The notes below the pieces were generated by a model, which saw only the letters and a program-made list of their open reading frames with translations, was not told where the DNA came from and did no database searches. Position numbers and translations under genes: made by a program. Positions 1 to 10,061 of a stretch of 64,000 nt of DNA are shown in pieces (positions within the stretch are counted from its first letter, which is position 1; every line of letters starts with the position of its first letter). Source of the stretch: Rahnella inusitata (GTDB taxonomy: Bacteria; Pseudomonadota; Gammaproteobacteria; Enterobacterales; Enterobacteriaceae); contig NZ_JYDE01000017.1 of NCBI RefSeq assembly GCF_003263515.1, positions 124,001-188,000 of the forward strand. The letters are read 5' to 3'.

Positions 1-8
1 GACACGCC

Positions 9-1538
9 ATGCTATTACCTTGGCTAATATTTATCCCCTTTATCGGCGGGCTGCTGTGCTGGCAGACTGAGCGCTTTGGGAGCAAAGTACCGCGCTGGAT
101 CGCGTTGATTGCGATGGGGCTGACGCTGGCTCTTTCCGTGCAATTGTGGTTGCAGGGAGGATACTCATTAACATCACCTGCGGGCATTCCACAGTGGCAA
201 TCCGAGTACTCGGTGCCGTGGATCCCTCGCTTTGGTATCAGCTTCCATCTGGCACTGGACGGTTTGTCCCTGCTGATGGTTGTACTGACGGGTTTGCTCG
301 GCGTACTGGCGATCCTCTGTTCGTGGCGTGAAATCCAGAAGTATCAGGGTTTCTTCCACCTGAACCTGCTGTGGATCCTCGGCGGCGTTATCGGCGTGTT
401 CCTTGCCATCGACTTGTTCCTGTTCTTCTTCTTCTGGGAAATGATGTTGGTGCCGATGTACTTCCTGATTGCTCTGTGGGGTCACAAAGCGTCAGACGGT
501 AAAACGCGTATCAGCGCAGCAACCAAGTTCTTCATCTATACGCAGTCCAGCGGTCTGGTCATGCTGATTGCAATCCTCGGTCTGGTGTTCGTGCACTACA
601 ACGCGACCGGTATCTGGACATTCAACTACGCTGATCTGCTGAAAACGCCGATGTCGAATAATGTTGAATATCTGCTGATGCTGGGCTTCTTCATCGCCTT
701 TGCGGTGAAAATGCCGGTGGTACCGTTGCACGGTTGGTTGCCAGATGCGCACAGTCAGGCGCCAACTGCAGGTTCCGTTGACTTAGCGGGTATTTTGCTG
801 AAAACCGCTGCTTACGGGATGTTGCGTTTCTGTCTGCCGCTGTTCCCTAACGCTTCGCATGAATTCGCCCCGATTGCTATGTGGCTGGGTGTGATTGGTA
901 TCTTCTACGGTGCGTGGATGGCCTTTGCGCAGACTGATATCAAACGTCTGATTGCTTACACGTCTGTCTCGCACATGGGCTTCGTGTTGATTGCTATCTA
1001 CACCGGCAGCCAGCTGGCGTACCAGGGCGCAGTGATTCAAATGATTGCACACGGTCTGTCCGCAGCCGGTATGTTCATCATCTGTGGTCAGCTATACGAG
1101 CGTCTGCATACCCGCGATATGCGCCAGATGGGCGGACTGTGGGGACGCATAAAATACCTGCCAGCGTTGTCACTGTTCTTTGCCGTGGCGACCTTAGGGA
1201 TGCCGGGTACCGGTAACTTTGTGGGTGAAATCATGATCCTGTTTGGCAGCTTCCCGGTTGTACCGGTGATCGCTGTCATCTCGACCTTCGGTCTGGTATT
1301 TGCCTCGGTGTATTCCCTGGTGATGATGCAGCGCGCTTACTACGGTAAAGCGAAGTCTGACCAGCCGCTGCCAGGCATGACCGCACGCGAATTGTCGATC
1401 ATTCTGTTACTCGTTGTATTGCTGGTGGCGTTGGGTCTGTATCCGCAGCCAATCCTCGATACTTCAAGTGCAGCGATGACCAACATTCAGCACTGGTTCG
1501 GGTCATCAGTTTCCACTATTTCAACGACAAGGCCGTAA
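9..1538 (+). CDS. nuoM: NADH-quinone oxidoreductase subunit M
   Basis: Proton-pumping membrane-arm subunit of respiratory complex I in the inner membrane, of the Mrp antiporter-like family. The 509-residue protein has the family's usual length and is hydrophobic throughout, with many predicted membrane helices. The key charged residues for proton translocation are present: Glu144 in the WEMMLVPMYF segment and Lys234 in the FAVKMPVVPLHGWLPDAH segment. The ATG lies eight bases into the window, so the ribosome binding site and the preceding nuoL are mostly outside. nuoN follows after six bases, so the two are translated from one nuo transcript. No anomaly seen. Identification is secure by family resemblance. 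Confidence 0.98.
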   Translation: MLLPWLIFIPFIGGLLCWQTERFGSKVPRWIALIAMGLTLALSVQLWLQGGYSLTSPAGIPQWQSEYSVPWIPRFGISFHLALDGLSLLMVVLTGLLGVLAILCSWREIQKYQGFFHLNLLWILGGVIGVFLAIDLFLFFFFWEMMLVPMYFLIALWGHKASDGKTRISAATKFFIYTQSSGLVMLIAILGLVFVHYNATGIWTFNYADLLKTPMSNNVEYLLMLGFFIAFAVKMPVVPLHGWLPDAHSQAPTAGSVDLAGILLKTAAYGMLRFCLPLFPNASHEFAPIAMWLGVIGIFYGAWMAFAQTDIKRLIAYTSVSHMGFVLIAIYTGSQLAYQGAVIQMIAHGLSAAGMFIICGQLYERLHTRDMRQMGGLWGRIKYLPALSLFFAVATLGMPGTGNFVGEIMILFGSFPVVPVIAVISTFGLVFASVYSLVMMQRAYYGKAKSDQPLPGMTARELSIILLLVVLLVALGLYPQPILDTSSAAMTNIQHWFGSSVSTISTTRP

Positions 1539-1544
1539 CTCGCC

Positions 1545-3005
1545 ATGACATTTACACTTCAAAATCTGATCGCACTATTACCGCTGATGATCGTCGGATT
1601 GACGGTGGTGGTGGTGATGCTGTCCATTGCGTGGCGACGCGACCATTTTCTTAATGCCACACTGACAGTCATCGGGCTGAACGTTGCCTTACTTTCCCTG
1701 TACTACGTCGGGCAGGCCGGGCCGCAGGACGTCACGCCGCTGCTGCGTATTGACGGTTACTCGATGTTTTACATCGGGCTGGTATTGCTGGCGAGTCTGG
1801 CAACCAGCACATTTGCCTACCCGTGGCTGGCCGGTTATCCGGACAACCGCGAAGAGTTCTATCTGTTAGTGCTCATCGCGGCCATGGGCGGCATTCTGCT
1901 GGCATGCTCTAACCATCTGGCGTCAATGTTCCTCGGAATCGAACTGATTTCCCTGCCATTGTTTGGTCTGATTGGTTATGCCTACCGCCAGAAACGCTCA
2001 CTGGAAGCAGCCATCAAATACATGCTGCTGTCTGCTGCCGCATCATCTTTCCTGTTGTTCGGTATGGCGCTTCTGTACGCACAGTCAGGGGATTTGTCCT
2101 TCGCGGCGCTGGGTAAAAACCTGGCAGATGGCGTGATGTTACACCAGCCGCTGTTGCTGGCGGGCCTCGGTATGATGATCGTCGGTCTGGGCTTCAAGCT
2201 GTCGCTGGTTCCATTCCACCTGTGGACACCCGATGTGTATCAGGGCGCACCTGCACCGGTATCGACCTTCCTGGCCACCGCCAGCAAGATTGCCATCTTT
2301 GCCGTGGTCATGCGTCTGTTCCTGTACGCACCGGTGGCCGACAGCGAAGCGATTCGTATCGTGCTGGGCATTATTGCCTTCTGCTCGATTCTGGTCGGTA
2401 ACATCATGGCGATCAGTCAGAACAACATTAAACGCCTGCTCGGTTACTCCTCCATCGCACACCTCGGCTACTTGCTGGTGGCGCTGATTGCGGTGCAAAC
2501 CCATCAGCTGTCGATGGAAACCGTCGGTGTGTATCTGGCCGGTTATCTGTTCAGCAGCCTCGGTGCGTTCGGTGTGGTCAGTCTGATGTCCAGCCCGTAC
2601 AAAGGCCCGGACGCAGAATCACTGTTCTCCTACCGCGGTCTGTTCTGGCACAAGCCGATTCTGTCTGCGGTCATGACCGTGATGATGTTGTCACTGGCCG
2701 GTATCCCGATGACCCTTGGCTTTATTGGTAAGTTCTACGTGATTGCTACCGGTGTGACCGCGCATCTGTGGTGGCTGACCGGTGCAGTCGTCGTAGGTTC
2801 GGCTATTGGTCTTTACTACTATCTGCGTGTGACCGTGAGTCTGTACCTCAGTGCGCCGGAAACGCTGGTTCGTGACACACCGAATAACTGGGCGTTAACG
2901 GCTGGCGGCGTCGTGGTACTGATTTCCGCGATTCTCGTGCTGTTGCTGGGTATCTTCCCGCAACCGCTGATCACGCTGGTTCAGATGGCACAACCGATGC
3001 TCTGA
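1545..3005 (+). CDS. nuoN: NADH-quinone oxidoreductase subunit N
   Basis: Last membrane-arm subunit of complex I and a paralogue of NuoM and NuoL; it contributes a proton channel close to the peripheral arm. It has 486 residues (E. coli 485) and is hydrophobic throughout. The conserved [23 protein letters not shown] segment carries the lysine of the proton path in the middle of the protein. The ATG is six bases after the nuoM stop with no strong Shine-Dalgarno sequence, so translation is probably coupled to nuoM. A rho-independent terminator 20 bases after the stop closes the nuo operon. Confidence 0.98.
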   Translation: MTFTLQNLIALLPLMIVGLTVVVVMLSIAWRRDHFLNATLTVIGLNVALLSLYYVGQAGPQDVTPLLRIDGYSMFYIGLVLLASLATSTFAYPWLAGYPDNREEFYLLVLIAAMGGILLACSNHLASMFLGIELISLPLFGLIGYAYRQKRSLEAAIKYMLLSAAASSFLLFGMALLYAQSGDLSFAALGKNLADGVMLHQPLLLAGLGMMIVGLGFKLSLVPFHLWTPDVYQGAPAPVSTFLATASKIAIFAVVMRLFLYAPVADSEAIRIVLGIIAFCSILVGNIMAISQNNIKRLLGYSSIAHLGYLLVALIAVQTHQLSMETVGVYLAGYLFSSLGAFGVVSLMSSPYKGPDAESLFSYRGLFWHKPILSAVMTVMMLSLAGIPMTLGFIGKFYVIATGVTAHLWWLTGAVVVGSAIGLYYYLRVTVSLYLSAPETLVRDTPNNWALTAGGVVVLISAILVLLLGIFPQPLITLVQMAQPML

Positions 3006-3025
3006 TCAAGAGTGCAATGCATGAT

Positions 3026-3053
3026 AAAGCCGCTCACCTGAGCGGCTTTTTTA
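3026..3053 (+). terminator. Rho-independent terminator of the nuo operon
   Basis: A perfect 9-bp stem, AAAGCCGCT paired with AGCGGCTTT, has the six-base loop CACCTG and is followed by a T run. It lies directly after nuoN. Confidence 0.93.
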
Positions 3054-3071
3054 GTCAATAATGCTCATTAG

Positions 3072-3087
3072 TGTGACTTAAATCACA
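3072..3087. promoter_or_regulatory. CRP-cAMP binding site upstream of ycdZ
   Basis: TGTGA-N6-TCACA is present exactly, with spacer CTTAAA, which is the ideal CRP core. It lies 113 bp before the ycdZ start and after the nuo terminator, so ycdZ is the only plausible target. I recall E. coli ycdZ being listed among CRP-dependent genes, which would fit. Whether CRP activates or represses here cannot be read without a mapped start site. Confidence 0.75.
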
Positions 3088-3199
3088 TTTATATGTACGT
3101 TCAGCATAAAATTACATTCAATTTGTGATCTCGCCCATTCCATTCTTCCCGCCAATGAGTACACTTCGCGCTTGTCCAAATTTGCGCAGGTTTTAAACC

Positions 3200-3715
3200 A
3201 TGAATGTTTTAGTAATGATCGCGATCACTACCGGGATCCTCTCTGGTATCTGGGGCTGGGTGGCTATCAGCCTGGGTCTGATCGGCTGGGCGGGATTCCT
3301 CGGTTGCACGGCCTATTTCGCCTGCCCTCAGGGCGGCCTGCGCGGACTGGCGATCAGCACGCTGACCTGCATGAGCGGCGTCTTCTGGGCTGTGGTCATC
3401 ATCGCGGGCAGCGCTATTCGACCCGAGTGGAGCATTCTGGGTTACATGCTGACCGGCGTCGTGGCGTTCCTGATGTGCATTCAGGCACGCCAGCAGTGGC
3501 TGGCGTTTGTGCCTGGCACATTCATTGGCGCTTGTGCGACATTTGCGGCACAGGGCCACTGGCGTTTGGTGGTCATCTCATTGCTGGTTGGACTGGTTTT
3601 CGGATACGCGATGAAAAACAGCGGATTATGGCTGGCGAAACAGCGCGAGAAGCAGCTGCTGGACGCGAAAAATACGCACGCACTCGGTCAGGCAAAAGGC
3701 TCGGAAGGTTCTTAA
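3200..3715 (+). CDS. ycdZ: YcdZ-like DUF1097 inner-membrane protein
   Basis: A 171-residue hydrophobic protein of the DUF1097 family, very close to E. coli YcdZ; the N-terminal part (IAITTGILSGIWGWVA, then GFLGCTAYFACPQGG) is nearly identical. About five membrane segments are visible, followed by a polar, Lys/Glu-rich cytoplasmic tail of about 30 residues. The function of the family is not established. The start at 3200 is chosen because it aligns with the family N-terminus; the Shine-Dalgarno is weak. It is a single-gene unit with a perfect CRP site upstream. A second open frame over the same bases is rejected because it matches no known protein. Confidence 0.88.
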   Translation: MNVLVMIAITTGILSGIWGWVAISLGLIGWAGFLGCTAYFACPQGGLRGLAISTLTCMSGVFWAVVIIAGSAIRPEWSILGYMLTGVVAFLMCIQARQQWLAFVPGTFIGACATFAAQGHWRLVVISLLVGLVFGYAMKNSGLWLAKQREKQLLDAKNTHALGQAKGSEGS

Positions 3716-3818
3716 AACCCCGTTTTTATGGAAGTTTATGTGAAATCTCACAGGCAATTCATCCCGATCTGCGCTAGGGTTAAAGGCAAGTGAACGATCA
3801 CATCATAAGGAGATAACC

Positions 3819-4127
3819 ATGGCTGACCAATTTGAAGCACAGCAGAATTCGTTAGATGACGATTTACGCATGCTGACTGAAACGCTGGAAGAAGTGCTGA
3901 AATCTTCCGGTGATAAAGCTGACGATAAATACGTTGAAATCAAGACCCGCGCAGAAGACGCGCTGAAAGACATCAAATCCCGTCTTGATCCGAAAGCCCG
4001 TTCATACTGCCGCAAAGCTCGTGACGTTGCCGAGCAAACCGACAGCTATGTGCGTGAAAATCCGTGGCACGGCGTGGGTGTCGGCGCTGCGGTAGGTTTA
4101 GTTGTCGGCCTGTTGTTGCGCCGCTAA
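3819..4127 (+). CDS. elaB: ElaB/YqjD/DUF883 family membrane-anchored protein
   Basis: A 102-residue tail-anchored protein. Residues 1-75 form a charged helix of coiled-coil character. The end, ENPWHGVGVGAAVGLVVGLLLRR, is a single glycine-rich membrane helix capped by arginines, the hallmark of the ElaB/YgaM/YqjD family. The E. coli relatives are inner-membrane proteins made in stationary phase that bind ribosomes (known from the family, not visible here). elaB also lies close to menF in E. coli, which supports the orthology. A strong Shine-Dalgarno (AAGGAGA) precedes the ATG, and a terminator follows. Its own promoter is probably within the 100 bp upstream. Confidence 0.9.
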   Translation: MADQFEAQQNSLDDDLRMLTETLEEVLKSSGDKADDKYVEIKTRAEDALKDIKSRLDPKARSYCRKARDVAEQTDSYVRENPWHGVGVGAAVGLVVGLLLRR

Positions 4128-4173
4128 ACCGCAGACTGATTACCAGATAGCACCATGTAAAAACAATACCGCA

Positions 4174-4202
4174 GGGCAGCTTATGGCTGCCCTTGTTTTT
4201 TT
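4174..4202 (+). terminator. Rho-independent terminator of elaB
   Basis: The stem GGGCAGC/GCTGCCC has a five-base loop and is followed by TTGTTTTTTT. It lies 47 bp after the elaB stop. The remaining roughly 200 bp before menF must hold the men promoter, which I could not place confidently. Confidence 0.9.
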
Positions 4203-4400
4203 CGTTTTTCTCGCTTGGATAATCCTTTTTTCTCCTCCTATACTCCTTCCTATCTGACTGCACTCACTGCAGCTTGATCTGTCGCATATTTTCATTTTTC
4301 GTAACGCCGCATAATTCATCCGTAATTGATCCAACCCGTTTTTTGATCCAGAAGGGCATTTCTGCCCGTCACAAAACATCCGGTATGGCCCGAGGTAGCG

Positions 4401-5738
4401 GTGAAACAAATCTCAGCAATCATTGACCAGCTTGATACAGCGCTCGCAGGCGAATGGCCTGACGCGCCGGGCATCCGGCAGCTCAGTTATTCCCTGCAAA
4501 AACAGCCTGATACGGGTCTGCTTGAATGGTTGTCAGCGCAACCCTGCTACCCGAAATTCTATTGGCAACAGCGCGACGGCCACGAAGAAGCCGCCGTCTG
4601 CGGCGATTGCTGTTCTTTCGGCGATATGCAGCGGGCTCAGGAATTTATCCGCCAGCATCAGGACATTTCCGATCTGCACATCTGGGGCCTCAATGCCTTC
4701 AACGGTGCTGACTCTTCTGACGTCCCCGCAAATGCGCTGTTTTTGCCGCGCATCGAACTCTGCCGACTTGGCAACACTTACTGGCTGCGCTGCACGTTAT
4801 TCAGCGCGGTTTCGCTGCATGAAGAAGCGCACCGCACGCGATTGTTCCTCCGTTCGCTGGTCGCCAGTCGCGCGTTACCGCCCATCACTTCCCGCGTCGT
4901 TCAGCACCAGCATTTACCCGCAGAGCCGCAATGGAACCAGCTTATTACCCGCGCACTGAAAAGTATCGAACAGCAGAGGTTTGACAAAGTCGTGCTGGCG
5001 CGCAAAACCACTTTGACGCTCAGTCAGCCGCTGAATGCCTGCGCGTTCCTCGCCGCAAGCCGCGCGGTGAATCATCATTGCTATCATTTTATGCTGGCTT
5101 TCACGCCGCAACAGGCGTTTCTTGGTTCCAGCCCGGAACGTCTTTTTCTGCGCGATCACACCGAGCTTTTCACCGAGGCGCTGGCCGGCACGGTAGCTAA
5201 TCATTCTGATAATCAGAAAGCCCATGAACTCGGCGAATGGCTGCTCAGCGACGGAAAAAATCAGCGTGAAAACCTGCTGGTGGTCGATGATATTTGCCAG
5301 CGTTTGCAGGGCGGGGCTCACTCTCTGGATGTGATGCCCGCTGAAATCCTGCGACTGCGCAAAGTGCAGCATCTGCGCCGTAGCATCCACGGTGAACTGA
5401 CTGACGCAGACGATGCGGGATGTTTGCAACGTCTGCAACCTACCGCCGCCGTGGCCGGATTACCGCGTCAGGCGGCGCGTAAATTTATCGCCGAGCATGA
5501 ACCTTTTGACCGCCAGTGGTACGCCGGTTCCGCCGGGTATCTGAGCAATGAACAAAGCGAATTTACCGTGGCGCTGCGTTCAGCGGCGGTGAAAGGACAT
5601 CATCTGGAACTCTTCGCGGGCGCAGGAATTGTCGCCGGTTCCGATGCTGCACAGGAATGGCAGGAGATCGAAAATAAAGCCGCAGGATTGCGGACTTTAC
5701 TGGAAGAACACTACACGCCTGTCGTTCAGGCCGGATAA
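4401..5738 (+). CDS. menF: Isochorismate synthase MenF
   Basis: Converts chorismate to isochorismate, the entry step of menaquinone synthesis in the cytoplasm. It belongs to the anthranilate synthase component I/chorismate-utilising family, whose domain fills the C-terminal two thirds. Visible family motifs are [12 protein letters not shown] (Lys196, the presumed catalytic base), [15 protein letters not shown], and the C-terminal [22 protein letters not shown] block that binds magnesium and substrate. It has 445 residues, close to the usual length. The start is GTG at 4401 with CGAGGTAG just upstream. It leads the men cluster and is followed after 22 bp by menD. Confidence 0.96.
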   Translation: MKQISAIIDQLDTALAGEWPDAPGIRQLSYSLQKQPDTGLLEWLSAQPCYPKFYWQQRDGHEEAAVCGDCCSFGDMQRAQEFIRQHQDISDLHIWGLNAFNGADSSDVPANALFLPRIELCRLGNTYWLRCTLFSAVSLHEEAHRTRLFLRSLVASRALPPITSRVVQHQHLPAEPQWNQLITRALKSIEQQRFDKVVLARKTTLTLSQPLNACAFLAASRAVNHHCYHFMLAFTPQQAFLGSSPERLFLRDHTELFTEALAGTVANHSDNQKAHELGEWLLSDGKNQRENLLVVDDICQRLQGGAHSLDVMPAEILRLRKVQHLRRSIHGELTDADDAGCLQRLQPTAAVAGLPRQAARKFIAEHEPFDRQWYAGSAGYLSNEQSEFTVALRSAAVKGHHLELFAGAGIVAGSDAAQEWQEIENKAAGLRTLLEEHYTPVVQAG

Positions 5739-5760
5739 TCCGTTGCCGGGAGAGTCATTC

Positions 5761-7434
5761 ATGTCCGTTGCCGTCTTCAATCGCCGCTGGGCGACGCTGA
5801 TCCTTGAGTCGCTGACACGCCATCAGGTTAAGCATGTCTGCATTGCGCCGGGTTCGCGTTCCACCGCGCTGACGCTCGCGGCAGCAGCGCATCCGCATCT
5901 CATCTGCCACACCCATTTTGACGAACGCGGCCTCGGTCATCTTGCACTCGGTCTGGCGAAAGCCAGCGGCACGCCGGTGGCGGTGATAGTGACCTCCGGC
6001 ACGGCGGTGGCGAACCTCTATCCGGCACTGATCGAAGCCAGTCTGACCGGCGAAAAACTTGTTCTGCTGACCGCCGACCGTCCGCCGGAATTGATTGACT
6101 GCGGCGCCAATCAGGCTATCCGCCAGCCTGGAATGTTCGCCAGCTATCCGGTGCAGGCGCTGGATTTACCACGTCCGACCCCTGAAATCAGCGCGCGCTG
6201 GCTGGTGTCGGCCATCGACAACGCGATGGCGCAGCAAACCCACGGCGCGGTCCACATTAACTGTCCGTTCGCAGAACCGCTTTACGGCGAGGATACCGGC
6301 GAATATACCGAATGGCTGGAGCAGCTAGGCGACTGGTGGCAGGGGCATCAGCCGTGGCTGAGTTTCGCGCCGGTGCAGAATTCTCCCGCGCAGCCAGACT
6401 GGTTATCCTGGCGACAGAAACGCGGCGTGATTATCGCCGGGCGGATTTGCGCGCATGAAAGTGAATTGCTGGTGCAGTGGGCTGATAAGCTCGGCTGGCC
6501 GTTGATCAGTGACGTACAGGCTGCGACCGGCAATCCGCTGCCGTACGCCGATTTATGGCTGGCATCACCGCAGGCGAAAAGCGTGCTTGAGCGCGCGCAG
6601 CTGGTGGTGCAGTTCGGTGGCGGGCTGACCGGTAAACGGTTATTGCAATGGCAGGCAGCCTGCCAGCCAGAAGAATACTGGCTGATCGATGCACTGCCGG
6701 GGCGTCTGGATCCGGCACAGCATCGCGGTCGTCGTATTCAGACTCCGGTCCCGGCGTTTCTGCTTCAGCATCCGGCGCAGCATCAGCCCGACTGGGCGCC
6801 TGAGCTGGATGAGTGCGCCGCGCGTGCGGGTCACGCCATTGAATTACATCTCGCAAGTACGTTTGGCGAAGCCGCAGCCGCGTGGCAATTACCGTCTCTT
6901 TTACCGGAGCACGGCCAGCTGTTTCTCGGTAACAGTCTGATCGTCCGGCTGGCAGATGCCTTCGCGCAGTTGCCCGCCGGGTATCCGATTTTCGCCAATC
7001 GCGGCGCCAGCGGTATCGACGGTCTGCTCTCTACCGCGGCAGGCGTTCAGCGGGCTACCTGCAAACCGACGCTGGTGCTGCTCGGCGATATCTCTGCACT
7101 CTACGATTTGAACGCGCTGGCGTTGATGCGTCAGTGCTCTGCGCCGACGGTGATCATCGTGGTGAACAACAACGGGGGGCAGATTTTCTCTCTGCTGCCG
7201 ACGCCCGAGGCTGAGCGTCAGCAGTTCTACTGCATGCCGCAGAACGTTGATTTTCAGCACGCCGCGGCGATGTTCGGGCTCGATTACGCCAGCCCGACCT
7301 CCATGACTGAGCTGCATGATGCGGTTACGCAATGCTGGCAGCACGGTGGGGTAAAACTGGTCGAGTTGAAAGTGAATGAAACCGATGGTGCGGAATGTCT
7401 GCGCAGTCTGGTCAGCGAGGCGAGCCAGTCATGA
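5761..7434 (+). CDS. menD: SEPHCHC synthase MenD
   Basis: Thiamine-diphosphate-dependent addition of 2-oxoglutarate to isochorismate, giving 2-succinyl-5-enolpyruvyl-6-hydroxy-3-cyclohexene-1-carboxylate. The protein starts [11 protein letters not shown] and has 557 residues (E. coli 556). The N-terminal [12 protein letters not shown] motif contacts the cofactor; the C-terminal [10 protein letters not shown]...[10 protein letters not shown] is the ThDP/magnesium motif. The open frame extends upstream into menF, but the ATG at 5761 is chosen because GGGAGAG precedes it and the family N-terminus begins there. The stop overlaps the menH start as ATGA, which implies translational coupling. Confidence 0.97.
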   Translation: MSVAVFNRRWATLILESLTRHQVKHVCIAPGSRSTALTLAAAAHPHLICHTHFDERGLGHLALGLAKASGTPVAVIVTSGTAVANLYPALIEASLTGEKLVLLTADRPPELIDCGANQAIRQPGMFASYPVQALDLPRPTPEISARWLVSAIDNAMAQQTHGAVHINCPFAEPLYGEDTGEYTEWLEQLGDWWQGHQPWLSFAPVQNSPAQPDWLSWRQKRGVIIAGRICAHESELLVQWADKLGWPLISDVQAATGNPLPYADLWLASPQAKSVLERAQLVVQFGGGLTGKRLLQWQAACQPEEYWLIDALPGRLDPAQHRGRRIQTPVPAFLLQHPAQHQPDWAPELDECAARAGHAIELHLASTFGEAAAAWQLPSLLPEHGQLFLGNSLIVRLADAFAQLPAGYPIFANRGASGIDGLLSTAAGVQRATCKPTLVLLGDISALYDLNALALMRQCSAPTVIIVVNNNGGQIFSLLPTPEAERQQFYCMPQNVDFQHAAAMFGLDYASPTSMTELHDAVTQCWQHGGVKLVELKVNETDGAECLRSLVSEASQS

Positions 7435-8228
7435 CGCTGGCCTGTACGCGCCTGAATACCGACGTGAAAGGGCGTCCGTGGCTGGTGTTTCTGCACGGTC
7501 TGCTCGGCAGCGCCGATGACTGGCAGCCGCTGTTGGCACAATTATCCGGCTGGCCTTGTCTGCTGGTGGATTTACCGGGGCATGGCCGTTCGGCAGAGTT
7601 CACCGCCGCGGGATTTGCCGACGTCAGCCAACTGCTCACCGACACGTTGCAGCAGCAGGGAATTACGTCGTACTGGCTGATTGGCTATTCGCTCGGCGGA
7701 CGCATCAGCCTTTATCACGCCAGTCAGGGCGACAGCGCAGGGCTGATGGGCGTAATAGTCGAAGGCGCACATCCGGGGCTGATCTGTCAGGCGGAGCGCG
7801 CGCAGCGCCGTCATCACGATCAGCAATGGGCAACGCGCTTCGTGCAGTTGCCGTGGAAGCAGGCGCTCACCGCCTGGTATCGCCAGCCGGTGTTTGCCAG
7901 CCTGACCGATGTGCAGCGCCAAAAGCTGATTCTGCTGCGTGAAAACAATAATCCCCACACTGTCTCCGCCATGCTTGCCGCCACGTCGTTGTCGGTTCAG
8001 CCAGATTTACGTCAGAAGCTGCATCAGCTTTCCCTGCCGCTGGCGTGGCTTTGCGGCAGCGCCGACACCAAATTTATCACCCTCGCGCAGCAGTCGGGTT
8101 TCGAACTGCGCACCGTCGCCAATGCCGGGCATAACGCCCATCGTGACAATCCGGCGGAATTTGCCCGTCAGGCGCTGGCATTCATTACTTCACCTGTTTT
8201 AAAGGAAGTTGAGCATGATTTATTCTGA
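7431..8228 (+). CDS. menH: SHCHC synthase MenH, alpha/beta hydrolase
   Basis: Removes pyruvate from the MenD product to give 2-succinyl-6-hydroxy-2,4-cyclohexadiene-1-carboxylate. It has the alpha/beta hydrolase fold: [12 protein letters not shown] (oxyanion loop, about residues 20-31), nucleophile elbow GYSLGG with Ser87, and the late CGSADTKF Asp and NAGHNAH His regions that complete the triad. It has 265 residues; E. coli MenH has 252, the extra being mostly at the C-terminus. The ATG overlaps the menD stop by 4 bases. The last 14 bases overlap menB, whose AAGGAAG Shine-Dalgarno lies inside menH. Confidence 0.94.
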   Translation: MTLACTRLNTDVKGRPWLVFLHGLLGSADDWQPLLAQLSGWPCLLVDLPGHGRSAEFTAAGFADVSQLLTDTLQQQGITSYWLIGYSLGGRISLYHASQGDSAGLMGVIVEGAHPGLICQAERAQRRHHDQQWATRFVQLPWKQALTAWYRQPVFASLTDVQRQKLILLRENNNPHTVSAMLAATSLSVQPDLRQKLHQLSLPLAWLCGSADTKFITLAQQSGFELRTVANAGHNAHRDNPAEFARQALAFITSPVLKEVEHDLF

Positions 8229-9072
8229 TGAAAAAGTACTGTACGCGCCGGTCGAATGGCGTGATTGCACCGGAGATTTTGAAGATATTCGCTATCACAA
8301 ATCCACCGACGGCATCGCTAAAATTACCATCAACCGTCCTCAGGTGCGCAATGCCTTCCGTCCGCTGACCGTGAAAGAAATGATCCGCGCGCTTGATGAC
8401 GCCCGCTATGACGAAGGTATTGGCGTGATCGTGCTGACCGGCGAAGGCGATAAAGCTTTCTGCGCAGGAGGCGATCAGAAAGTGCGCGGCGACTACGGCG
8501 GCTATCAGGATGCCAGCGGTGTGCATCATCTCAACGTGCTGGATTTCCAGCGCCAGATCCGCACCTGTCCGAAACCTGTTGTCGCGATGGTCGCCGGTTA
8601 CTCCATCGGCGGCGGGCATGTGCTGCATATGATGTGCGATCTGACCATTGCTGCGGATAACGCCATCTTTGGGCAGACCGGCCCGAAAGTCGGCTCGTTC
8701 GACGGCGGCTGGGGCGCGTCGTATATGGCACGCATCGTTGGCCAGAAAAAAGCCCGCGAAATCTGGTTCCTGTGCCGCCAGTACGATGCGGCCGCTGCAC
8801 TGGATATGGGGCTGGTCAATACCGTGGTTCCGCTGGCGGATCTGGAGAAAGAAACCGTACGCTGGTGTCGTGAGATGCTGGAAAACAGCCCGATGGCGCT
8901 GCGTTGCCTGAAGGCCGCGCTAAATGCTGACTGCGACGGCCAGGCCGGTTTGCAGGAGCTGGCGGGTAACGCCACGATGTTGTTCTATATGACCGACGAA
9001 GGTCAGGAAGGCCGCAACGCGTTTGTTGAAAAACGCCAGCCTGACTTCAGCAAATTTAAGCGGAATCCGTAA
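8215..9072 (+). CDS. menB: 1,4-dihydroxy-2-naphthoyl-CoA synthase MenB
   Basis: Crotonase-fold enzyme that cyclises O-succinylbenzoyl-CoA to 1,4-dihydroxy-2-naphthoyl-CoA. It has 285 residues, exactly the E. coli length, and is nearly identical along the whole chain: [38 protein letters not shown] and [17 protein letters not shown] carry the CoA pocket, oxyanion hole and active-site loop. The ATG at 8215 is preferred over an in-frame TTG six bases earlier because of the Shine-Dalgarno spacing and the family N-terminus MIYSDE. The stop and the menC start share one base (TAATG). Confidence 0.98.
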   Translation: MIYSDEKVLYAPVEWRDCTGDFEDIRYHKSTDGIAKITINRPQVRNAFRPLTVKEMIRALDDARYDEGIGVIVLTGEGDKAFCAGGDQKVRGDYGGYQDASGVHHLNVLDFQRQIRTCPKPVVAMVAGYSIGGGHVLHMMCDLTIAADNAIFGQTGPKVGSFDGGWGASYMARIVGQKKAREIWFLCRQYDAAAALDMGLVNTVVPLADLEKETVRWCREMLENSPMALRCLKAALNADCDGQAGLQELAGNATMLFYMTDEGQEGRNAFVEKRQPDFSKFKRNP

Positions 9073-10061
9073 TGCGCCGCGCCACGGTGTACCGGTACAG
9101 CCTGCCAATGGAGGCGGGCGTGGTGTTGCGCAATCAGCGACTGAAAACCCGCGACGGGCTGCTGGTTTCACTGTGGCAGGACGAGAAAACCGGCTGGGGT
9201 GAAATTGCGCCTCTGCCGGGGTTCAGCGCGGAAGATGTCACTCAGGCGCAGGAGGCGGTAAAGCACGGCCTGAGCCAGTGGATGCAGGGCGCGTCGCTGA
9301 CGGCGGTTGCTTCAGCGTTCAGCGCCTTGCCGTCGGTGGCATTCGGCCTGAGCTGTGCCGATGCGGAGCTGCGCGGTGAGCTGCCTGACGTGCTGAGCAC
9401 CCGCTGTGCGCCGCTGTGTCATGGCGATCCGAATGAACTGTATGCGCGTCTGGGCGCATTGCCGGGTGATAAGCTGGCGAAAGTGAAAGTCGGATTGTAC
9501 GAATCGGTCGGCGACGGACTGAACGTCAGTATGTTGCTGGAAGCGCTGCCGGATCTGCGTTTGCGTCTCGATGCCAACCGCAGCTGGACGCTGGCGAAAT
9601 CCGAAGGGTTTGCCCGCCACGTCGCGCCAGAACTGCGTTCGCGCATTGTCTTTATCGAAGAACCCTGCCAGACCCGTGAACAGTCTCGTGAGTTTGCCCG
9701 CGCTACCGGCATTGCGATTGCGTGGGACGAAAGCGTGCGTGACGCCGGTTTCACCGTGCAGGCCGAAACCGGGCTGGCGGCGATTATCATCAAACCGACC
9801 CTCACCGGCAGCCTGAACCGCTGCCGTCAGCTGATTTCTCAGGCGCACGCCGCCGGGCTGGAGGCTGTCATCAGCTCGTCTATCGAATCCAGCCTCGGGC
9901 TGACGCAGCTGGCGCGCATCGCACAATGGCTGACGCCGGATGCGGTGCCGGGACTGGATACGCTGGATCTCATGCAGGCACAGCTGATCCGACGCTGGCC
10001 GGATTCTGTATTACCGGTGATTGCCGAACCTGATCTGGAGGTGGTGTGGCAGAGCCAATGA
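9072..10061 (+). CDS. menC: o-Succinylbenzoate synthase MenC
   Basis: Dehydrates SHCHC to o-succinylbenzoate. It is an enolase-superfamily protein of 329 residues (E. coli 320). The catalytic pattern is complete: Lys in AKVKVG, metal ligands Asp in RLDANRSW, Glu in FIEEPC and Asp in WDES, and the second lysine in IIIKPTL. The N-terminal capping domain covers about the first 95 residues. It is translationally coupled to menB through a one-base overlap; the menE start lies inside its 3' end. Confidence 0.96.
   Translation: MRRATVYRYSLPMEAGVVLRNQRLKTRDGLLVSLWQDEKTGWGEIAPLPGFSAEDVTQAQEAVKHGLSQWMQGASLTAVASAFSALPSVAFGLSCADAELRGELPDVLSTRCAPLCHGDPNELYARLGALPGDKLAKVKVGLYESVGDGLNVSMLLEALPDLRLRLDANRSWTLAKSEGFARHVAPELRSRIVFIEEPCQTREQSREFARATGIAIAWDESVRDAGFTVQAETGLAAIIIKPTLTGSLNRCRQLISQAHAAGLEAVISSSIESSLGLTQLARIAQWLTPDAVPGLDTLDLMQAQLIRRWPDSVLPVIAEPDLEVVWQSQ

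Noticed and set aside
3739-3752. TGTGA-AATC-TCACA upstream of elaB resembling a CRP site
   Set aside because: The spacer is four bases instead of six, which CRP does not tolerate well.
3172-3777. Alternative 201-codon frame overlapping ycdZ
   Set aside because: It lies in another frame over a gene that closely matches E. coli YcdZ, has no recognisable domain, and is high in Arg and Gly as shadow frames usually are.
5629-5760. N-terminal extension of menD into menF
   Set aside because: The family N-terminus and the Shine-Dalgarno point to ATG 5761; the extension overlaps the coding end of menF.
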